Assembly (NCBI GenBank): GCA_023433985.1
Contig: JAEYTN010000334.1
Location: 1 to 7,534 of the forward strand
Direction: 5' to 3'
DNA length: 7,534 bases
DNA from: Pseudomonadota bacterium
GTDB taxonomy: Bacteria > Pseudomonadota > Alphaproteobacteria > Rhizobiales > Devosiaceae
Below the pieces are notes generated by a model. That model was not told the origin of the DNA, did no database searches, and saw only the letters and a program-made list of their open reading frames with translations. Made by a program: the position numbers and the translations under genes. This document shows positions 1-6,048 of the stretch, piece after piece (the first letter of the stretch is position 1; every line of letters begins with the position of its first letter).

Positions 1-2
1 GC

Positions 3-3000
3 GCCAACCTTCGCGAGGAGAGCGAGAAGGGCAATCCCGTCGTCCGCTTCGATGATCTCGCCGATTTCGCCGAGGGCCAGCTCTTCGTCTTCCACCTCGA
101 CGAGCGGCGCTGGGAGGCCTCCGCCGACTACCTGCAACGCCTCGCGAGCCTGGCTCCGGGCAATGTGTGGCTCGCCGCCGCCGCGACGTTCAAGGGCAAT
201 GACCGCGCCCGCCTCAACCGCCTCGCCCATACCGCTGCCCAGGCGGGCGTGCCGCTGCTCGCCGTCAACGACGTGCTCTACCACGAGCCCGGCCGCCGCA
301 TCGTACAGGACGTGGTCACCTGCATCCGCGAACACCTGACCCTCGAAACCGCCGGGCGAAGGCTCGTGCAGAACGCCGAGCGGCACCTGAAGCCGCCCGC
401 CGAGATGGCTCGCCTGTTCGCCGAGCACCCCGATGCCATCAGGCAGACCCAGGTGCTGCTCGGCCGGATCGGCTTCACCCTCGACCAGCTACGCTACAAC
501 TATCCCACCGAAACGGTCGGCAACGGCGAGAGCGCGCAGGAAACGCTGGAGCGCCTCACCTGGGCGGGCGCCGACCGCCGCTACCCCAAAGGCGTGCCTG
601 ACGACATCAAGCGCAGCCTGTGGAACGAGCTCTGCCTCATCGCCTACAAGGGCTACGCCTCGTATTTCCTCACCGTGGAAGACATCGTCCGCCATGCCCG
701 GGAGAACCTGAGGATCCTCTGCCAGGGGCGCGGCTCGGCCGCCAACTCGGCCGTCTGCTATTGCCTGGGCATCACCGAGGTCGACCCCACCAAGGTGACG
801 CTGGTCTTCGGCCGCTTCATTTCAACCGAGCGCGACGAGCCGCCCGATATCGACGTCGATTTCGAGCACGAGCGGCGCGAGGAGGTGATGCAGTATGTCT
901 ACGCCAAGTACGGCGGCGAGCGTACCGGCCTCACCGCTACTGTGATCAGCTACCGCTCCAAGAGTGCGGTGCGTGAGACCGCCAAGGTCTTCGGCCTCTC
1001 CGACGATACCATCGCGGCCATCAACCAGTTGCACTGGGGCTGGGGCAATGCCGCCGACCTCACCGGCATCAATATGGTCGGCCTCGATCCGAACGACCCC
1101 ACGCTTACCCAGATGTTCAACGTCGTCGCAGCGCTGAAGAGCTTCCCGCGGCACCTGAGCCAGCATGTGGGCGGCTTCGTCATCACCCGCGACTCGCTCG
1201 AAAGCCTGGTGCCGATTTCGAAGACCGCGATGGAGAGCCGCACCATCGTCGAATGGGACAAGGACGACATCGATGCGCTCGGCATCCTCAAGGTCGATAT
1301 CCTCGCCCTCGGCATGCTCACGGCGCTGCGGCGCTCCTTCGAACTCCTGCACCAGCATTACGGCCGCGACGTCACCCTCAACGAGCTGATGGCCGAGGAG
1401 GTCGAGCCCGAGGTAAAAGCCCCGGTCTACCGCATGACCCACCGCGCCGACACGATCGGCGTATTCCAGATCGAAAGCCGGGCGCAGATGTCCATGCTGC
1501 CCCGGCTGAAGCCCGTCGAGTTTTATGATCTCGTCATCGAGGTGGCGATCGTCCGCCCCGGTCCCATCCAGGGCGGCATGGTGCATCCCTACCTAAAGCG
1601 GCGTCAGGGTATAGAGGAGGTCGAGCCGATGCCGCCCGATCTCTACGAGGTGCTGAAGCGCACCTATGGCGTGCCGCTGTTCCAGGAGCAGGCGATGCAG
1701 ATCGCCATTGTCGCTGCCGGCTTCACCCCCGGCGAGGCCGACAAGCTGCGGCGCGCCATGGCCACCTTCCGGCGCAACGGCACCATCCACACGCTGAAAA
1801 AGCGCTTCATTTCCGGCATGATCGGCAAGGGCTACGCCCCGGATTTCGCCGAGCGCTGCTTCAGCCAGATCGAGGGTTTCGGCGATTACGGCTTCCCCGA
1901 AAGCCATGCCGCGAGCTTTGCGCTCCTCGTCTACGCCTCGTGCTGGATGAAATGCCACTACCCCGACGTGTTCGCCTGTGCGTTGCTCAACAGCCAGCCC
2001 ATGGGCTTTTATGCTCCGGCGCAGATCGTCCGCGACGCCATCGAGCATGGGGTGGACGTCCGGAATGTCGACGTCAACCGCTCCGACTACATCCACGTGC
2101 TCGAAGACGGCGCCCCGGCCAACCAGCGCATCGCCAGGCAGCACGCAGAAATGCGCGACGATATCTGGTCGACCAAGGCCATCCGCCTCGGCCTGAAACA
2201 GGTCACCGGCCTCAAGGAGGCCCATGCCAACCTGATCGTGGCGCGCCGCGGCCGGGGCTATGCCTCGATCCGCGACCTCTGGCTCAGGACCGGTATCCCG
2301 GTCGAAACGCTGGAGAAGCTGGCCGAAGCCGATGCCTTCGGCTCGCTCGGCCTTTCCCGCCGCGAGGCGCTGTGGACGGTACGCGGCCTGCGCGGCTCGG
2401 CGGGCGCCGAGCGGCTGCCACTGTTCTCGGTCGGCAAGCGGCCCGAGCAGGCCGACGATGCGCAGGGCGACCTGCCGCTGATGCCGGCAGGAGAGAGCGT
2501 GGTGCACGACTACCGCACCATGACCCTGTCGCTGAAGGGCCATCCACTGAGCTTCATGCGCGCCGAGCTCGACCGCCGCCGCACGGTGCGCTGCGCTGAC
2601 CTCGTCGACCAGCGCGACGGCGCCTGGGTCGAGGCGGCGGGCCTCGTGCTGGTGCGCCAGCAGCCTGGCACCGCATCAGGCGTCATCTTCGCCACCCTCG
2701 AGGACGAGACCGGCGTCGCCAACATCATAGTATGGCCCAAGACCTTCAAGCAGCACCGCAAGGTGGTGCTCGGTTCACGCGCCATGGCGGTGCGCGGCAA
2801 GCTGCAGCGCGAGGGCCTCGTGGTCCACATCGTCTCGCACGATTTCTACGACCTCACCCCGCGCCTGCTCGACATCGCCCAGGGCATCGATCTCGGTGAC
2901 CAGATGCTGATGCGCGCCGATGAAGGAAAGTCCGGCCCGCCCCGTCCCCGCGACGAAACCGAACGCCGCCGCCGCGAAATGCTGCAACGCCAGGCCAGGG

Positions 3001-3032
3001 CCGCCCTCCCGAGCGGCCGGAACTTCCACTGA
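3..3032 (+). CDS. dnaE2: Error-prone DNA polymerase DnaE2/ImuC, partial (N-terminus outside window)
   Basis: C-family DNA polymerase that carries out mutagenic translesion synthesis during the SOS response, normally together with ImuA and ImuB. The frame is open to the left edge, so the start is missing; 1009 residues are visible. The first part is the end of the PHP domain. The palm follows: GRGSAANSA (about nt 726-752), then PDIDVDF (nt 843-863) with two of the catalytic aspartates, and the third in LKVDILALG (Asp at nt 1296-1298). Further family blocks are FQIESRAQMSMLP, IVRPGPIQGGMVHPY, GVPLFQEQAMQ and FGDYGFPESHAASFA. A helix-hairpin-helix region (about nt 2190-2390) and an OB fold (about nt 2620-2860) follow. 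The protein ends soon after the OB fold, in GRNFH, without the tau-binding C-terminal domain of DnaE1. That favours DnaE2, whose usual length near 1090 residues implies about 80 missing. Regulation by LexA would lie upstream and is not visible. Identification is firm; the cassette context is inferred. Confidence 0.96.
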   Translation, partial: ANLREESEKGNPVVRFDDLADFAEGQLFVFHLDERRWEASADYLQRLASLAPGNVWLAAAATFKGNDRARLNRLAHTAAQAGVPLLAVNDVLYHEPGRRIVQDVVTCIREHLTLETAGRRLVQNAERHLKPPAEMARLFAEHPDAIRQTQVLLGRIGFTLDQLRYNYPTETVGNGESAQETLERLTWAGADRRYPKGVPDDIKRSLWNELCLIAYKGYASYFLTVEDIVRHARENLRILCQGRGSAANSAVCYCLGITEVDPTKVTLVFGRFISTERDEPPDIDVDFEHERREEVMQYVYAKYGGERTGLTATVISYRSKSAVRETAKVFGLSDDTIAAINQLHWGWGNAADLTGINMVGLDPNDPTLTQMFNVVAALKSFPRHLSQHVGGFVITRDSLESLVPISKTAMESRTIVEWDKDDIDALGILKVDILALGMLTALRRSFELLHQHYGRDVTLNELMAEEVEPEVKAPVYRMTHRADTIGVFQIESRAQMSMLPRLKPVEFYDLVIEVAIVRPGPIQGGMVHPYLKRRQGIEEVEPMPPDLYEVLKRTYGVPLFQEQAMQIAIVAAGFTPGEADKLRRAMATFRRNGTIHTLKKRFISGMIGKGYAPDFAERCFSQIEGFGDYGFPESHAASFALLVYASCWMKCHYPDVFACALLNSQPMGFYAPAQIVRDAIEHGVDVRNVDVNRSDYIHVLEDGAPANQRIARQHAEMRDDIWSTKAIRLGLKQVTGLKEAHANLIVARRGRGYASIRDLWLRTGIPVETLEKLAEADAFGSLGLSRREALWTVRGLRGSAGAERLPLFSVGKRPEQADDAQGDLPLMPAGESVVHDYRTMTLSLKGHPLSFMRAELDRRRTVRCADLVDQRDGAWVEAAGLVLVRQQPGTASGVIFATLEDETGVANIIVWPKTFKQHRKVVLGSRAMAVRGKLQREGLVVHIVSHDFYDLTPRLLDIAQGIDLGDQMLMRADEGKSGPPRPRDETERRRREMLQRQARAALPSGRNFH

Positions 3033-3073
3033 CGCAGGATTGGGGCTTGCCACGCGGGCATCGAGGTGGCCGG

Positions 3074-3124
3074 GGTCCTCCACCGCGTGCGGGAAGGGCA
3101 TGCGCAGCAGATGCGTGGTGGACC
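3074..3124. terminator. Imperfect stem-loop in the convergent dnaE2/rrf2 gap (possible bidirectional terminator)
   Basis: The 100-base gap between the two facing stop codons holds a nested inverted repeat. The outer arms GGTCCTCCAC (3074-3083) and GTGGTGGACC (3115-3124) pair over ten positions with one T-T mismatch. Inside, GCGTGC (3085-3090) pairs with GCATGC (3098-3103) with one wobble, around a purine loop. There is no T-run on either side, so it is not a classical intrinsic terminator. A bidirectional or Rho-assisted end is an inference from position. In a GC-rich genome some pairing is expected by chance. Confidence 0.3.
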
Positions 3125-3132
3125 CGCTCGCC

Positions 3133-3570
3133 TCAGGCCAGCAGCACGTCCTCGGTGCGGCTCTTCACGGCATCGGCCAGCGTGGTGCGGTCGAGGACTT
3201 CGCGGGTGGCCATGGTGACGCGGGCAAAGACGTGGCGGATTTCGCAGGTGCCTTCGTCGGCGCAGTCGGTGCAGCGGCGGTAGGCGATCTTCGACAGGCA
3301 CGGCAGCGGTGCGATGGGCCCATCGATCAGCCGCAGCACCTCGCCGAACGTCACCTGGTCGGCCGAGCGCAGCAGCACGTAGCCGCCCAGCCTGCCGCGG
3401 CGGCTCATCACGATGCCGGCGCGCTTCAGCTCCAGCAGGATCTGCTCGAGGAATTTCTTCGGGATGGCCTGCTCGCGCGAGATCTCCGAGATCATCAGCG
3501 AGTCGCCCGGCGGGATGCGGCAGAGCGCCACCAGGGCCCGGAGCGCGTATTTGGCTTTTTGCGAGATCAT
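3133..3570 (-). CDS. Rrf2-family transcriptional regulator with a four-cysteine Fe-S/redox-type motif
   Basis: DNA-binding regulator of the Rrf2 family (IscR, NsrR, RirA and CymR belong here); 145 residues from the chosen ATG, a normal family length. The N-terminal winged helix-turn-helix is clear: MISQKAKYALRAL opens it, IPKKFLEQILLELKRAGIV (residues 36-54) covers the recognition helix, and SRRGRLGGY (56-64) is the typical wing. After the conserved LIDGPIAPLPC come cysteines at 91, 100, 103 and 109, spaced C-X8-C-X2-C-X5-C, which could hold an Fe-S cluster or act as a thiol switch. This differs from the three-cysteine spacing of IscR, NsrR and RirA; the IDGPIAPL stretch resembles CymR-like members linked to sulfur metabolism. 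The ATG at 3570 fits the usual family N-terminus but has no Shine-Dalgarno. A GTG at 3594 adds eight residues and has a purine-rich site five bases upstream, so the true start may be 3594. The gene lies downstream of the antiporter in the same direction. Its target genes cannot be read from the sequence. Confidence 0.9.
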   Translation of the reverse strand: MISQKAKYALRALVALCRIPPGDSLMISEISREQAIPKKFLEQILLELKRAGIVMSRRGRLGGYVLLRSADQVTFGEVLRLIDGPIAPLPCLSKIAYRRCTDCADEGTCEIRHVFARVTMATREVLDRTTLADAVKSRTEDVLLA

Positions 3571-3599
3571 CGATCGAGGCACTTGGGGGCGCACAATCG

Positions 3600-3607
3600 C
3601 CCCCTCT
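3600..3607 (-). promoter_or_regulatory. Purine-rich Shine-Dalgarno-like site favouring the GTG start of the Rrf2 gene
   Basis: On the minus strand this reads AGAGGGGG, five bases before a GTG at 3592-3594 that is in frame with the Rrf2 gene. The ATG at 3568-3570 has no purine-rich stretch at a useful distance. The signal therefore argues for the longer 153-residue form, against the family-based choice of the ATG. A TATAGC hexamer (minus strand, just upstream) could be a -10 element, but no matching -35 is visible. Confidence 0.4.
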
Positions 3608-3671
3608 TTCTCTTGCTATAGGACGGACCGCTCCCGCCCGCCACCGCCAAACGGCAACGCGGTGAACGGTC

Positions 3672-5786
3672 TCAAACCTTCTCTTCCACCGGCGGCGGCA
3701 CTTCCGGGTTGAACGGATCGCCCGCCCGCGTCGCCGGCGTGGCGGGACGCGGGGTTGCCGGCACCAGCGGTGCCAGTCGCTGCTCGGGCGTCATCTCCAC
3801 CACTTCGGAGAGCGGGTGCTCGGCTTCGGGGGCCGGATCGGGCTCCTCGCCCAGCGACGAAACCACGTAGGGCGGCTCCGCCGGACCGATATCGGGGTGC
3901 TGGATATGCGCGGCCTCGATCGCCTCGGCGAGCAGGTTGGGATCGGGAGTGAGCTTCCGCGCCCCGGCGCCCTCGACCAGCGGCTCGAGCGCCGAGGCGA
4001 CTGCGTCGGCGGCGGTGATCTCGGCGACGGCGCTCGAATCGCGGTTGACCACGTCGGCCATGCCCATGGCGATCTCGCGCTCGCCCATGATCACCACATT
4101 GGCGCCCAGCGACTTGAGGTGCCCCTCCTCCTCGTCCGAATGGGCGCGCGCCACGATCAGCGCCTTGGGGTTATGCTTGCGCGTCTGCTCAACCGCCTGC
4201 CCCGCCTCGAACGCGTTGGGAATGGCGACGATCACCGTCTGCGCCATGTCGACATTGGCGAGGTTCAGCACCCGCGCCCCGGCGGCATTGCCGACGATCA
4301 CCTCGAAGCCCTTGGCTCGGGCGGCATTCACCCGCGCCTCGGCATCCTCGACGACGAGGAAGCTCGCCTGCCGCTCGTTCAGCGCCTCGGCGACAACCGT
4401 ACCGACCCGGCCATAGCCGACGAGCACGATGTGGCCGGTCTTGCTGGTCGCCTGGGCCGGTTCTTCCTCCGGCACCGCTTCGGCCGCGGGCTGCACCGGG
4501 GCGAAGCCCGGCTCGGTGCGGGCTGTCGCCATGTCGGCCGGCGCCGCGCCGAACTTCTGCTCGAGCCGCGGCCGGAGCCCGTCGAGCAGCATGAAGATCA
4601 CGGGGTTGAGGATGATCGAGATGATCGCGCCCGCGAGGATCAGGTCGCGCCCCTCGGCCGGCAGGATGCCGAGGCCCACGCCCAGTGCCGCGAGGATGAA
4701 CGAGAACTCGCCGATCTGCGCCAGGCTGGCCGAGATGGTGAGGGCGGTCGAAACCGGCTGCCGGAACGCCAGCACGATCAGGAACGAAAACACCGACTTG
4801 CCCACCACGATGATCAGCACCGTGGCGATCACGGGCAGCGGGTCGCGCAAGAGGATCGAGGGGTCGAACAGCATGCCGACCGACACGAAGAACAGCACCG
4901 CGAACGCATCGCGCAGCGGCAGGCTTTCGTTGGCGGCGCGATGGCTGAGCTCGCTTTCCGACAGGATCATGCCGGCAAAGAAGGCGCCGAGCGCCAGCGA
5001 CACGCCGAAGAGATACGCAGCCCCCGCCGCGACGCCCAGCGCAATGGCGAGCACCGCCAGCCGGAACAGCTCGCGGCTGCCGGTATGGGCGGTGTAGTGG
5101 AGCACGAACGGGATCACCCGGCGCCCCACCACCAGCATGAAGCCGACAAAGGCGGCAAGCTTCACCACGGTGACCGCAAGGATGCCGAACAGCCCGAGCG
5201 GGCCGCTGAAGCGTTCGACGAAATCGACGAACGGGTCGTGCACCGCCGCCGCTTCCACGCCGTAGATCGAGGCGATGGCCGGGATGAGCACCAGCGCCAG
5301 CACCATCGCGATATCCTCGACGATGAGCCAGCCGACGGCGATGCGGCCCTTCTCGCTTTCGACCATGTGGCGGTCCTGCAGCGCCTTGAGCAGCACCACG
5401 GTAGAGGCGACCGACAGCGCGAGGCCGAAGATCAGGCCCGCGCCGAGCGACCAGCCGAGCAGCAGCGCCAGCCCCAGGCCGAGCACGGTGGCGCCGCCGA
5501 TCTGCACCAGCGCGCCGGGGATGGCGAGCGCCCGCACGCTCAGCAGGTCCTTGAGCGAGAAGTGGAGGCCGACGCCGAACATCAGCAGGATGACGCCGAT
5601 TTCGCTGAGCTCGGTGGCGAGCTCTATATCGCCGACGAAGCCCGGCGTATGCGGTCCCACCAGCACGCCGGCGATCAGGTAGCCGACCAGCGGCGGCATG
5701 CGGAGGCGATTGGCAATGGCCCCGAAGATGAAGGCAAGTACCAGACCCGCGACGATCGTCGAGATCAGGGGGGTATGGTGGGGCAT
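3672..5786 (-). CDS. ybaL: YbaL/KefB-type monovalent cation:proton antiporter (CPA2) with TrkA-N domain and long C-terminal tail
   Basis: Inner-membrane antiporter of the CPA2 family, expected to exchange K+ or Na+ for H+; 704 residues. Residues 1-405 form the Na+/H+ exchanger domain, with some 12-13 hydrophobic segments. The start closely resembles E. coli YbaL: LISTIVAGLVLAFIFG, PPLVGYLIAGVLVGP, GVILLMFGVGLHFSLKDLL. Glu157-Asp158 in GWLIVEDIAMVL sits at the conserved acidic transport site, and QIGEFSFIL (357-365) is a Kef-family block. An acidic Ala/Pro linker (about 411-449) leads to a TrkA-N nucleotide-binding domain (about 450-580) with GYGRVG at 457-462. The remaining roughly 120 residues are rich in Pro, Glu and Ala (PATPRPATPATR near 676-687) and make the protein about 145 residues longer than E. 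coli YbaL (558). The ATG at 5786 is chosen because it begins the YbaL-like MPHHTPLIS and has GGAGG nine bases upstream; the open frame further up has no family similarity. The Rrf2 gene follows on the same strand after 77-101 bases. Exact ion specificity is unknown. Confidence 0.93.
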   Translation of the reverse strand: MPHHTPLISTIVAGLVLAFIFGAIANRLRMPPLVGYLIAGVLVGPHTPGFVGDIELATELSEIGVILLMFGVGLHFSLKDLLSVRALAIPGALVQIGGATVLGLGLALLLGWSLGAGLIFGLALSVASTVVLLKALQDRHMVESEKGRIAVGWLIVEDIAMVLALVLIPAIASIYGVEAAAVHDPFVDFVERFSGPLGLFGILAVTVVKLAAFVGFMLVVGRRVIPFVLHYTAHTGSRELFRLAVLAIALGVAAGAAYLFGVSLALGAFFAGMILSESELSHRAANESLPLRDAFAVLFFVSVGMLFDPSILLRDPLPVIATVLIIVVGKSVFSFLIVLAFRQPVSTALTISASLAQIGEFSFILAALGVGLGILPAEGRDLILAGAIISIILNPVIFMLLDGLRPRLEQKFGAAPADMATARTEPGFAPVQPAAEAVPEEEPAQATSKTGHIVLVGYGRVGTVVAEALNERQASFLVVEDAEARVNAARAKGFEVIVGNAAGARVLNLANVDMAQTVIVAIPNAFEAGQAVEQTRKHNPKALIVARAHSDEEEGHLKSLGANVVIMGEREIAMGMADVVNRDSSAVAEITAADAVASALEPLVEGAGARKLTPDPNLLAEAIEAAHIQHPDIGPAEPPYVVSSLGEEPDPAPEAEHPLSEVVEMTPEQRLAPLVPATPRPATPATRAGDPFNPEVPPPVEEKV

Positions 5787-5795
5787 CGCTTCAGG

Positions 5796-5800
5796 CCTCC
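5796..5800 (-). promoter_or_regulatory. Ribosome binding site of the ybaL-type gene
   Basis: GGAGG on the minus strand lies nine bases before the ATG at 5784-5786. It decides between this start and an in-frame upstream start near 5888 that would add 34 residues without family similarity. Confidence 0.7.
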
Positions 5801-5807
5801 GGCGGGA

Positions 5808-5836
5808 ATTACCCTGCTTCTGGTTGAGTGTGACAA
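5808..5836 (-). promoter_or_regulatory. Candidate sigma70-type promoter of the ybaL-type gene
   Basis: The minus strand reads TTGTCA (5831-5836, five of six matches to TTGACA), then 17 bases, then GGTAAT (5808-5813, four of six matches to TATAAT). A start site about seven bases further on would leave a leader of roughly 14-15 bases that still contains GGAGG. This is the best hexamer pair I found in the intergenic region. The short leader is a reason for caution. Confidence 0.4.
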
Positions 5837-5842
5837 AGCAGG
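5813..5842. repeat. Perfect 7-bp inverted repeat overlapping the ybaL promoter (candidate operator)
   Basis: CCTGCTT (5813-5819) and AAGCAGG (5836-5842) are exact inverted copies separated by 16 bases, so equivalent positions lie about 23 bp apart, near two helical turns. The arms cover the outer edge of the candidate -35 and the upstream edge of the candidate -10, which is where a dimeric repressor would bind. Because it lies upstream of the predicted transcription start it would act as DNA, not as an RNA hairpin. No T-run follows it, so it does not look like a terminator for the dehydrogenase. Confidence 0.35.
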
Positions 5843-6048
5843 AACATGGTGGAAAGGCCATGCCCGTGCAAGGGTGAGACACGCGCAAAACTGCGGCGAA
5901 TCATGGGCCGGCCCCCTCCCTAGACGAATGGATGAGGAGATTTTTTCGGCGGCAGAACTGGGCGGCGGATGATCTTCCGCCTCGAAGAGGAGCTGGTTCC
6001 CCGGCTCACCATCCCGAGGCATGATTCACGTGGAACAGCCGGTGGCGC

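Larger units (their letters stand above)
5787..6048. other. Intergenic region between the dehydrogenase and the antiporter
   Basis: This 262-base gap separates the dehydrogenase stop from the antiporter start, both on the minus strand. Besides the promoter and the inverted repeat at 5808-5842, it contains a 10-base palindrome GGGCCGGCCC (5905-5914) and a hairpin with arms GGCGGA (5964-5969) and TCCGCC (5976-5981) around a six-base loop. That hairpin lies 68 bases past the dehydrogenase stop but lacks a T-run in the minus direction, so it is at best a weak terminator. No credible gene is visible here. Confidence 0.5.

Noticed and set aside
1593..2543. 316-codon open frame on the minus strand
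   Set aside because: It is fully antisense to conserved dnaE2 motifs and has no family features of its own.
2775..3301. Minus-strand open frames across the dnaE2/rrf2 junction
   Set aside because: They overlap the dnaE2 end and the Rrf2 gene in other frames, and show Arg/Pro-rich compositions typical of shadow frames.
3608..3671. TATAGC as a promoter for the Rrf2 gene
   Set aside because: No reasonable -35 hexamer lies 16-18 bases upstream; the preceding stretch is almost all G and C. Left as a comment under the ribosome-binding site.
5905..5914. GGGCCGGCCC palindrome
   Set aside because: A 10-base GC palindrome without a loop is expected by chance in DNA of this composition and has no clear link to either neighbouring gene.
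3816..5972. 718-codon open frame on the plus strand
   Set aside because: It is antisense to the antiporter. Its translation is rich in Arg, His, Asp, Glu and Gln with no recognisable domain, as expected for the opposite strand of a GC-rich membrane protein gene.
5964..5981. Hairpin as intrinsic terminator of the dehydrogenase
   Set aside because: The six-pair stem is followed in the minus direction by a mixed, GC-rich sequence and then an A-run, not a T-run.
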